Shown piece by piece: positions 1-4,590 of a DNA stretch of 6,415 nt (positions within the stretch are counted from its first letter, which is position 1; each line of letters starts with the position of its first letter). Source of the stretch: Acetobacteraceae bacterium. GTDB lineage: Bacteria > Pseudomonadota > Alphaproteobacteria > Acetobacterales > Acetobacteraceae. The notes under the pieces were generated by a model. The model was not told the DNA's origin. It did not search any database and worked only from the letters and a program-made list of their open reading frames with translations. The translations under genes and the position numbers were made by a program. The stretch is taken from assembly GCA_019237355.1 (NCBI GenBank), contig JAFAHH010000526.1, forward strand, positions 1 through 6,415. The letters run 5' to 3'.

Positions 1-1016
1 GCCGACTTCCATCGGCTTTCGGGCAGCCGGGTGAAGGTGAAGAGCCGGTCGCCCGCTTCTTCCAAGCTCTGGGCCACGGCGCGGCATTTCAGTCGCCACT
101 TGCGCAGGAAGGCACGGCGCCTAACCTCGATCTCCTTTGCCGTCTTCGCATAGATCATGTCGTTGTAGTCGGCGGAGATCTCGTCGTGCAGTGAATCAGG
201 CGCGTGCGCCAGAAGATTGCGGTGTTTATGCACCGTGCAGCGCTGTGTGGGTACTTCAGGCCACAACGAGGCAAGCGCCTTCTCCAGCCCGCCGGCACCA
301 TCAACGATCAGGAATTCGGGGGTCTGCAAGCCGCGCGCAATGAGGTCATCCAGCACGCCGCGCCAGGCCGATTCGCTCTCGCCGCCCATGTTTCGCACTG
401 CTAGCAACACCTTTTGCCCATCGCGGCGGATGCCGAGAACGACCAACAGCGAGATGTTGGTGGCCCTGCGGTCGAGCCGCACGCGCACTACGCTGCCGTC
501 GAGAATCAGCCGGACGATCTCTTCGTTAGCGAGATCGCGCCGCGTCCAGGCTTCCCAATCGGTCTTCACCTTGCGCCACACGCGGCTGACCACATCCTTG
601 CCAACCGCGCCTTTGAACAGCGCTGCAAGCGCTCGCTTCACCCGCCGGGTGTTGGTGCCGGCAAGATGCGTCGATGCAATTAGCGCCTCGGCCTGCCGGG
701 TCATCCGCGCGTAGCGCGGCAGCACGGCGCTCTTCCATTCCCGGCTGGTCCCGTCCGCAGCGAACAGCCGGGCCCGGGGAACGGTGATTTCGATCGGGCC
801 GAATGAGCCAAGCAGCCGCCGGGAGCGCGTTCCGTTCCGGTAGCCCCTGCCCACATCCCGTTGATAGCGACTGCGCCCCAAGGCGGCGGTCGCCTCCTGC
901 TCAACCATCTCCTCCAGGAAGACTCGCACCCGCTCGCGCAGCTCCGCCTCGATCGGGTCGAACCAGACCTCCGCGGTGAGCACCGGCGCCGCATCTGTTG
1001 TGCTATTCTTGTCCAT
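1..1016 (-). CDS. IS256-family (mutator type) transposase, C-terminus missing at window edge
   Basis: DDE transposase that moves the surrounding element. The frame is open from an ATG at 1016 to the window edge, giving 338 residues with no stop; the family is usually about 400. The protein starts MDKNSTTDAAPVLTAEVW and contains LGRSRYQRDVGRGYRNGTR near residue 50, then GSFGPIEITVPRARL. The first catalytic Asp is D173 in LILDGSVVRVR and the second is D239 in FLIVDGAGG. The 66-residue gap equals that of IS256 itself as I recall it. The C-x2-H element (RCTVHKHRNLL) follows. By the same spacing the catalytic Glu should lie near residue 346, just past the edge, so an intact active site cannot be confirmed. 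GGAG eight bases before the ATG is a good ribosome binding site. No frameshift or internal stop is visible, so this looks like a recent, possibly active copy. Confidence 0.93.
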   Translation of the reverse strand, partial: MDKNSTTDAAPVLTAEVWFDPIEAELRERVRVFLEEMVEQEATAALGRSRYQRDVGRGYRNGTRSRRLLGSFGPIEITVPRARLFAADGTSREWKSAVLPRYARMTRQAEALIASTHLAGTNTRRVKRALAALFKGAVGKDVVSRVWRKVKTDWEAWTRRDLANEEIVRLILDGSVVRVRLDRRATNISLLVVLGIRRDGQKVLLAVRNMGGESESAWRGVLDDLIARGLQTPEFLIVDGAGGLEKALASLWPEVPTQRCTVHKHRNLLAHAPDSLHDEISADYNDMIYAKTAKEIEVRRRAFLRKWRLKCRAVAQSLEEAGDRLFTFTRLPESRWKS

Positions 1017-1080
1017 GGCGTGATCTCCGCCGGCGCGCGAACGCCGGTTACGAGTCGTTGGTCCACTCGGAGATTACGCC
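1017..1080 (-). promoter_or_regulatory. Foldback hairpin over the IS256 transposase ribosome binding site
   Basis: Bases 1017-1029 and 1068-1080 form a 13-base inverted repeat with one G/A difference (ggcgtgatctccg against cggagattacgcc). Inside it, 1030-1035 and 1042-1047 form a second six-base stem (ccggcg/cgccgg). On the transposase strand the inner side of the outer stem holds GGAG at 1028-1025, the only good Shine-Dalgarno for the ATG at 1016. A transcript entering from outside the element would fold and hide this site. A transcript started inside the repeat would not. Confidence 0.55.
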
Positions 1081-1112
1081 ACCTCTATTTCCACCAATTT
1101 CGCGACGGCACC

Positions 1113-1225
1113 GGTGATCGCCTCGCGATAATGCTCTGGATCAGCCAGGCGCACAAATAAGCTCCACCAGTTGTAAATGAGACCAATACTGCGAGCGAGC
1201 AACCGGCAGCGCTTCAGGTCCTGCG
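1113..1225 (-). pseudogene. IS1380-family transposase fragment
   Basis: Read leftwards, this stretch encodes LKRCRLLARSIGLIYNWW followed by SLFVRLADPEHYREAIT. This closely resembles the conserved C-terminal segment of IS1380-family transposases, which I recall as YNWW-FVRLADPDHHREAITSRPLLL. The homology stops at the Thr codon (1113-1115), where the IS256 end begins. At the other side it starts near 1220, where a different reading frame encodes an unrelated membrane protein. Only about 35 codons survive, with no start, no terminal repeat and no catalytic residues, so it is inactive. The open frame continues by chance to a TAA at 1074. Confidence 0.7.
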
Positions 1226-1230
1226 TCGTG

Positions 1231-1401
1231 CGCGCCGAAATCAACGATCGTCGGCGCCAAGAATGCGGCCCCGGGCTCCGGCACACGCAACTCTGGCCTG
1301 TTCGCAATGAGTGTCACAACGACCAACTGCAATCCGATCAGTGCGCCCGTCGCCGAGCCGACGATTACGTAGAAACTGTCCCATTCGGATAGCTGGGGTA
1401 T
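1231..1401 (-). pseudogene. 5' fragment of a small membrane-protein gene with a lost start codon
   Basis: The frame from 1401 leftwards encodes about 57 residues beginning IPQLSEWDSFYVIVGSATGA, then a hydrophobic run (LIGLQLVVVTLIA), a polar loop with RPELRVPEPG, and AAFLAPTIVDFGA. This resembles an uncharacterised family of small alphaproteobacterial membrane proteins that start M-x-x-L-S-EWDSFYVI, carry one helix in the same place and continue after HFGA with more helices. Homology ends at base 1231, where the IS1380 fragment joins, so the C-terminal helices are gone. The codon where homologues have Met is ATA (1401-1399). No ATG, GTG or TTG lies between it and an in-frame stop upstream. 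The first possible start is TTG at 1332, inside the helix. Function is unknown. The gene lies just downstream of the cupin on the same strand. Confidence 0.6.
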
Positions 1402-1439
1402 GATCGCGCTGATTGGCCAAATTGCTCGACCGCTACGCG

Positions 1440-1835
1440 TCAGGCGCGGTACTGTTCATCGCTCACCTTTTCCATCCAGTCGACGACTTTGCCATCGAGC
1501 CGTTCCTGAATTGCAATATGCGTCATCGCCGTGGTCGGCGTAGCCCCATGCCAGTGCTTCTCGCCGGGCGAGAACCAGACCACATCACCCGGCCGGATTT
1601 CCTCAACCGGCCCGCCCCAACGCTGGGCCCAGCCGCAGCCTGTGGTGACGATTAGGGTCTGGCCGAGCGGATGCGTGTGCCATGCGGTGCGGGCGCCAGG
1701 CTCGAATGTGACACTGGCGCCGGCAACACGTGCTGGGTCGGGGGCCTCGAACAGGCGGTCCACGCGGACCGCGCCGGTGAAATAGTCCCCCGGGCCCTTT
1801 GCGGATGGTTGTGACCCGTTGCGTTTGATTTCCAT
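1440..1835 (-). CDS. Cupin-domain protein, (R)-mandelonitrile-lyase-like
   Basis: A 131-residue single-domain cupin, a small beta-barrel metalloprotein. Cupin motif 1 is GARTAWHTHPLGQTLIVTTG: two His and a Gln replace the usual His-His-Glu. Motif 2, with GDVVWFSPGEKHWHGATP, supplies the third His. This HxH...Q...H pattern is that of the small bacterial cupins among which metal-dependent (R)-hydroxynitrile lyases were found. Many members have no proven substrate, so the activity is not assured. The start at 1835 (MEIKRNGSQPS) has AAGGA eight bases upstream and matches where the cytoplasmic homologues I recall begin. The frame also extends upstream to a TTG at 1946, but that extension is not protein-like. 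An older start at 1950 encoded a signal peptide (separate entry). The gene diverges from a LysR stub, so it was probably the LysR target. Confidence 0.85.
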   Translation of the reverse strand: MEIKRNGSQPSAKGPGDYFTGAVRVDRLFEAPDPARVAGASVTFEPGARTAWHTHPLGQTLIVTTGCGWAQRWGGPVEEIRPGDVVWFSPGEKHWHGATPTTAMTHIAIQERLDGKVVDWMEKVSDEQYRA

Positions 1836-1950
1836 GATTCCATTCCTTCGTTTTGCTGGGACGCGTGGCGTCTCTGCCGCGGCGGCGCTCCAATTGCTCC
1901 GAGCGCGGCTAGCTGCCAGTGGCGGTGAGGATGCGTCTGCGTCCAATCAT
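1836..1950 (-). other. Frame-broken Tat signal-peptide coding remnant of the cupin gene
   Basis: An ATG at 1950 sits five bases after AGGAG, the best ribosome binding site in the area. It opens MIGRRRILTATGS and then hits TAG. If one base is missing before that stop, the next frame reads LAALGAIGA. A second one-base shift brings the frame to AAAETPRVPAKRRNGI, which runs straight into the cupin Met at 1835. Put together these parts make a twin-arginine signal peptide: RRR, a hydrophobic core and an Ala-rich end. I infer that the ancestral cupin was exported and that two single-base losses cut the signal off. A sequencing error is possible but would have to occur twice in 100 bases. Confidence 0.5.
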
Positions 1951-2091
1951 GACGTCTCCTGAACCGCGGTTCCCTGCATTAGCTTCGAGATGACGGCACC
2001 AACCTTCCATACGCGCCATACGCCGCCCGCTGGTTTGGCGGTCCGCTGCCTGCATAGTCCAAGCAGTCATTTAAGCGGGCCCATCCCTCGA

Positions 2092-2108
2092 GATTAGCCG
2101 CTTTAATC
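2092..2108. promoter_or_regulatory. Candidate LysR-type operator (T-N11-A palindrome)
   Basis: The sequence gattagccgctttaatc is a five-base inverted repeat (GATTA/TAATC) around a seven-base spacer and fits the T-N11-A core of LysR-type binding sites. It ends 28 bases before the ATG of the divergent LysR stub at 2137, the classical position for a site that controls both the regulator and its divergent target, here the cupin. On the cupin strand a TATGCA (2056-2051) may be a -10 hexamer; no good -35 accompanies it, as expected for an activated promoter. Confidence 0.5.
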
Positions 2109-2136
2109 CGAATAAGCCTATAAGTCAGGCTGATGA

Positions 2137-2193
2137 ATGTCGCAGGAAAACTTCAATGATCTGCTTGCCTTCGTTGCGGTTGCTAAGGAGCGC
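2137..2193 (+). pseudogene. LysR-family regulator, N-terminal stub
   Basis: From an ATG at 2137 the plus strand encodes MSQENFNDLLAFVAVAKER, a typical start of LysR-type regulators: the first helix of the DNA-binding domain (family pattern DLLAFVAVAREGSFTRAAAQLGVSQS). Homology breaks off after the CGC codon at 2193; the frame then reads ADDCS and a stop at 2209-2211. The base just right of the break belongs to an IS5-family transposase on the other strand, so the regulator was cut by that insertion or by a later deletion. No C-terminal half is visible elsewhere in the window. A weak CAGG lies eight bases before the start. It is divergent to the cupin gene, suggesting it once regulated it. Confidence 0.75.
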
Positions 2194-2385
2194 GCCGACG
2201 ATTGCAGTTGAGCCATGCGAGCGTCCGCTCCACCACCCAGCGCCGCGGCAGCACGACGAAGCCTCATCCCGCATCCGACCGCTTGACGATCTCGATCGTC
2301 CAGGCGCCAACTTTCGCCAGGGTGTTCTGTGTTTACCAGCTGCATAGGCACTATCGGCAAAGACGTGGCGCAGCCAGGGGAAGCG
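2194..2385 (-). pseudogene. IS5-family transposase, degenerate 3' fragment
   Basis: Read leftwards the pieces are RFPWLRHVFADSAYAA (2385-2338), LAKVGAWTIEIVKRSDAG and GFVVLPRRWVVERTLAWLN. These are the consecutive C-terminal blocks of IS5-family transposases of the IS427/IS1031 kind; the second catalytic Asp lies in HVFAD. The fragment has a frameshift between the first two blocks and an in-frame TGA between the second and third, so it cannot make protein. Its right side joins an IS1634 fragment in the same frame near 2386-2389. Its left side runs into the LysR stub near 2194, before the end of the transposase gene. Confidence 0.75.
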
Positions 2386-2389
2386 CTAG

Positions 2390-2741
2390 GCCAGCTTGGA
2401 GACCGGGTCGATGACGCGGGCGACGATCATCGCCAGTACCAACGCGACCATGCGCGGCGGCGCTCGTTTGACTGCGAGCAGGCGATCGAGGCCGATCTTG
2501 CGTGCCGTGCCCGGCACTGCCGCGACATGGCCGTGCGGCAGGCTGCGCAACACCGTCAGCCCCTGCCCGAGGTCGCTCAGCACCTCGTCGCGCAGCACGC
2601 GACGCAAGCGCTCGATCTTGGCAGCGGCCAGTGCGACAGGTTAGCAAGCGTCCGGGTCTTGACCTTGCCGTCCTCGCGGTAGCCCTCGCGCAGCAGGTAG
2701 GCCGGGGGTGAACCCCGGTTCGGCACGCATGCAACATACAA
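2390..2741 (-). pseudogene. IS1634-family transposase, degenerate 5' fragment
   Basis: From a TTG at 2741 the minus strand reads LYVACVPNRGSPPAYLLREG, then YREDGKVKTRTLANLSHWP. After a one-base loss near 2625 it continues IERLRRVLRDEVLSDL, LRSLPHGHVAAVPGTARKIG and AMIVARVIDPVSKLA. These are the N-terminal blocks of IS1634-family transposases in the right order. The homology stops at 2389, where the next codon is TAG and an IS5 fragment begins. The catalytic core is therefore absent and the copy is dead. Upstream, between 2742 and about 2840, lies what is probably the element's own leader and end. I could not fix a terminal repeat. Confidence 0.75.
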
Positions 2742-2854
2742 AGGCGTTCGCATCAAACCGATTCGTGACCCGTCAAGCCTTTTTTGCGGGGCTTACATGC
2801 CAACAGGATGCTACTCAATCAGGCCAAAACCCCAGCTATTCTGCGGTGTTCCGC

Positions 2855-3130
2855 TACGAGCTGAGGGGTAACTTCGGTATGACGAGTGTCTCCCGTTGCG
2901 CACCCGCCCTGCGGGCTGGGTCTCGCGCAGAGATTTCGTATCAACCAACGCGACGGCAAGAACGACAGATGCAGCGGTTCAAATCTCTGCCGCAGGCACA
3001 GCGATCTCTTTCAGCGCACGGCATCATCTACGGTCACTTTCGTCCGGCCGACATCTGATGACCGGAGGGGCCTACCAGCGTGCTCTTGCGAACGCCTTTG
3101 GATCTGGCGACAGGAGACATGCGCCCGGCT
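2855..3130 (+). pseudogene. IS6-family transposase, degenerate 3' fragment
   Basis: The plus strand reads RAEISYQPTRRQERQMQRF, then KSLPQAQRSLSAHGIIYGHF and RP (2924-3046). After a one-base loss at 3047-3048 it continues RHLMTGGAYQRALANAF, and after another shift WRQETCA. This is the C-terminal tail of IS6-family transposases (family pattern NRAENSHQPTRRRER-MQRFKS-QRFLS-HFRPRRHLL). The usual NRAENSHQ is changed to SRAEISYQ. The stretch just before, from about 2855 (YELRGNFG), may match the preceding DKLRSYGA block. Two frameshifts and the missing front part make it inactive. It ends about 50 bases before the stop of the convergent MarR gene. Confidence 0.65.
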
Positions 3131-3181
3131 CGGCGCGTTCGATTCGAAATCCGGCGGTGCGCTCCCCTGGATCCCCTTGCA

Positions 3182-3622
3182 CTACCCCGCTCGAATAAGG
3201 CGATCAAGGTCGTTGCGGATCCCATTCCAGTTCCGATCACCTAACTTCTCCCTCAAGGCATCCTGAGCACGCTTCCAGAGAGGAAATGCTTGCTGGACTC
3301 GCGCTCGTCCCTTGTTCGTGATCTCCAAAGTGCGGCTTCTGCGCCAACCCTCAACTCCAATCGCGACCAGACCTTCCTTCTCCAGTGGCCCCAGATTACG
3401 GCTTAGTGTCGTGCGGTCCATGCCAAGCAGCTGGGCAAGAGCGGTAATTGACATAGCCCCATCAGTCCCGATCGCGATAAGGACAGCGAGCTGAGTGGCC
3501 CGAAGCCCGACTGGGCGCAGGGTTTCATCATAGCTATTTGTTATCAACCGGGCCGCCGTCCGAACCTTGTGACACATGCAGCTATCCAAGATCTCCCGCT
3601 CCGTCGTCACCTTCATCCTCAC
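3182..3622 (-). CDS. MarR-family winged-helix transcriptional regulator
   Basis: A 146-residue cytoplasmic DNA-binding protein of normal MarR length. Residues 30-56 (YDETLRPVGLRATQLAVL) form the dimer/effector helix region. Residues 58-86 (SITALAQLLGMDRTTLSRNL) are the helix-turn-helix, and residues 84-104 with GVEGWRRSRTLEIT are the wing. The C-terminal helices from about 105 complete the dimer interface. The N-terminal helix carries C15 and C17 (SCMCHKVRTAARLIT), near the place of the reactive Cys in OhrR-type members, so redox or electrophile sensing is possible but inferred. The start is GTG at 3622 or ATG at 3616; neither has a strong ribosome binding site. It is divergent to the DUF4242 cluster across a palindrome-rich gap, which makes that cluster the natural target. 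No frameshift is seen. Confidence 0.9.
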   Translation of the reverse strand: MRMKVTTEREILDSCMCHKVRTAARLITNSYDETLRPVGLRATQLAVLIAIGTDGAMSITALAQLLGMDRTTLSRNLGPLEKEGLVAIGVEGWRRSRTLEITNKGRARVQQAFPLWKRAQDALREKLGDRNWNGIRNDLDRLIRAG

Positions 3623-3829
3623 CGCAACTCGTGCAGGTACACTGGATTTGAAGAGCCTGATGTCAAGTGGGGATGCGCTGAGGTTTCCGCAGTTCTGGGG
3701 TATGAGGTTAGCTTAAATCGGCTACGCCGAGCTAGAACGGGCCGAGATATGGTCAGTGCCTATGCCGCTCGCGTGCAAACAGGGCGAAGCCTGCCGGGCA
3801 ACCTTGGTTCAGACACGTGGACGATTTAC

Positions 3830-3890
3830 GGCCTGAAGGCCTCACCGCAAAGGTGAATCGCGTGAGGAGCTGGCCTGTTGACAGGCCTCA
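3830..3890. promoter_or_regulatory. Related palindromes, candidate regulator-binding sites
   Basis: Two related dyads occur: ggcctgaaggcc (3830-3841) and ggcctgttgacaggcc (3872-3887). Each starts GGCCTG and each runs on into AGGCCTCA (3837-3844 and 3883-3890), so they look like two copies of one site with different centres. Between them lies tcaccgcaaaggtga (3842-3856). The second dyad overlaps the TTGACA of a possible promoter, a layout suited to repression by a dimeric protein such as the divergent MarR regulator. The link to that regulator is inference. Confidence 0.45.
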
Positions 3891-3906
3891 GAGTAGTGTA
3901 TATGCA
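3878..3906 (+). promoter_or_regulatory. Candidate sigma-70 promoter for the DUF4242 cluster
   Basis: A perfect TTGACA at 3878-3883 is followed after 17 bases by TATGCA (3901-3906), or after 15 bases by TATATG (3899-3904). The start of transcription would be about 100 bases before the small ORF at 4011 and 215 before the DUF4242 gene, leaving a leader long enough to be structured. Confidence 0.4.
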
Positions 3907-4010
3907 TTACAGAGGCGGCCACAAGCCAATCACACGGGCTTTACCACTTGACTGCGGGCTGTAAGCTTCGTGCGACTGGTTTACGTTGTTGCCGTTGAAA
4001 AGGAGGTGTG

Positions 4011-4115
4011 ATGCCGATCACCGCGCTATACTGGGATATCAAACCGCGGAGAGTCGAAGTTAGCGTCACTTCTCGCGGTATGCTGTGTATGCGCACATGT
4101 CAACGAAATCCGTAG
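4011..4115 (+). CDS. Small 34-residue ORF with ideal ribosome binding site, possible leader peptide
   Basis: The ATG at 4011 follows AAGGAGGTG (4000-4008), a full nine-base match to the 16S anti-Shine-Dalgarno. The peptide starts MPITALYWDIKPRRVEVSV and is basic, with two Cys and no membrane segment; I recognise no family. Its TAG stop (4113-4115) shares bases with the AGGA (4114-4117) that serves the DUF4242 start at 4126. Translation of the small ORF could therefore couple to, or compete with, that of the next gene. It may be a real small protein, a regulatory leader peptide or chance. The ribosome binding site is the main argument for translation. Confidence 0.4.
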   Translation: MPITALYWDIKPRRVEVSVTSRGMLCMRTCQRNP

Positions 4116-4125
4116 GATTTCTACC

Positions 4126-4431
4126 ATGAAATGGTTCATCGACACTCATGACAAGGCCAAGGGTAGCTTTCCCAAGGAGCAACTGACCGAGGCGCAATTC
4201 TTTGCACAATTCGACGCGCTCGAGGAGGCAGCCCCGAACTTTGGCGTCGTCGCTCATGCTGCCCACGTCAATCTAAAGGAAGGCAAGGCGTTCTGCTTTA
4301 TGTGCGGACCGGATGAAGAAGCAGTGCGCAAAGCGCACGAAGTAATTCATCTGCCGTTCGACTCGATAACGGAGGTGAAGCGGGTCACCGGCGCAGATCT
4401 ACGCCACCCTGCGCCGCGACCAAACCCGTGA
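4126..4431 (+). CDS. DUF4242 family protein (SCO4226-like)
   Basis: A 101-residue soluble protein that fits the DUF4242 family over nearly its whole length: MKWFIDTHDKAKGSFPKEQL at the start, then LTEAQFFAQFDALEEAA, HAAHVNLKEGKAFCFMCGPD (residues 44-63) and a closing SITEVKRVTGADL. The family has a small ferredoxin-like fold and acts as a dimer. The Streptomyces coelicolor member SCO4226 has been described as nickel binding. H8, H44, H47, C57, C60 and H71 are candidate metal or reactive residues here. The physiological role is unknown. The start is supported by AGGA eight bases upstream. It is followed after 51 bases by a nitrilase-type start on the same strand, so the two were probably one operon. 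The eight-residue tail after DLR is Pro-rich and may not be conserved. Confidence 0.85.
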   Translation: MKWFIDTHDKAKGSFPKEQLTEAQFFAQFDALEEAAPNFGVVAHAAHVNLKEGKAFCFMCGPDEEAVRKAHEVIHLPFDSITEVKRVTGADLRHPAPRPNP

Positions 4432-4482
4432 CGGGATGTCCGTGCCCTGACGTTGCGAGGACCTTCTAAGGAGTGAGCGGAT

Positions 4483-4590
4483 ATGGGGGATGTCTATCGC
4501 CGTTTTCGCGCCGCCGCGGTGCAGGCCGCGCCGGTTTTTGTAGACCGCGAAGCCACGATCGCGGATCTCGACGGCCGGGTCGCGAACGCT
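4483..4590 (+). pseudogene. Nitrilase (carbon-nitrogen hydrolase) N-terminal stub
   Basis: The first 36 residues, MGDVYRRFRAAAVQAAPVFV followed by DREATIADLDGRVANA, match the start of nitrilase-superfamily enzymes: strand one with A-A-V-Q-A-P-V-F, then the first helix. AAGGAG nine bases before the ATG is a good ribosome binding site. Real members continue with a G-A-x-L-(I/V)-x-F-P-E block carrying the catalytic Glu. Here the sequence changes near 4590, so Glu, Lys and Cys of the triad are all missing. A deletion has joined this start to the front of a winged-helix gene. Confidence 0.7.

Larger units (their letters stand above)
1..1112 (-). mobile_element. IS256-family insertion sequence, 5' part, cut by the window edge
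   Basis: The element is recognised from its transposase and is read leftwards. Its outer end is not certain. The IS1380-like coding homology on the right stops after base 1113, and from 1112 leftwards the sequence no longer fits that family, so I place the end near 1112. Base 1080, the outer edge of an inverted repeat, is the alternative. The other end lies outside the window, so the terminal repeats and target duplication cannot be compared here. Its insertion interrupts an older IS1380 remnant. Confidence 0.75.
3623..4010. other. Gene-poor stretch between MarR and the DUF4242 cluster
   Basis: No recognisable protein is encoded in this stretch on either strand. A plus-strand frame open to 3856 starts inside the antisense of the MarR gene and has no credible homology or ribosome binding site. 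The right half holds palindromes and a promoter-like sequence, listed separately. I see no tRNA-like cloverleaf. Confidence 0.6.

Noticed and set aside
217..714. Plus-strand 165-codon open frame
   Set aside because: Antisense to the IS256 transposase, with no ribosome binding site or recognisable domain.
701..1066. Minus-strand 121-codon open frame
   Set aside because: It overlaps the IS256 transposase out of phase and has an Arg/Ser-rich shadow composition; the transposase frame carries all the family motifs.
1603..1893. Minus-strand frame starting MERRRGRDATRPSKTKEW
   Set aside because: A shifted reading of the cupin gene; the cupin frame holds both metal-binding motifs.
1836..1946. Extension of the cupin to a TTG start at 1946 (168 residues)
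   Set aside because: The extra residues are not hydrophobic or family-like, the TTG lacks its own good ribosome binding site, and the signal-like reading is in other frames.
2351..2737. Minus-strand 128-codon frame
   Set aside because: Arg/Ala-rich shadow of the IS1634 fragment; the true blocks are in the frames of 2386-2607 and 2630-2741.
2896..3198. Plus-strand 100-codon frame taken as one protein
   Set aside because: Only a short part (RHLMTGGAYQRALANAF) fits a family, and it continues the IS6 tail from another frame, so this is not a gene of its own.
3569..3856. Plus-strand 95-codon frame (MTHAAIQDLPLRR...)
   Set aside because: It starts at a TTG inside the MarR antisense, has no ribosome binding site and no recognisable family.
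3623..4010. tRNA or riboswitch in the MarR/DUF4242 gap
   Set aside because: No cloverleaf or known aptamer core could be seen by eye; the dyads fit protein operators better.
4066..4266. Minus-strand 66-codon frame
   Set aside because: Antisense shadow of the DUF4242 gene.
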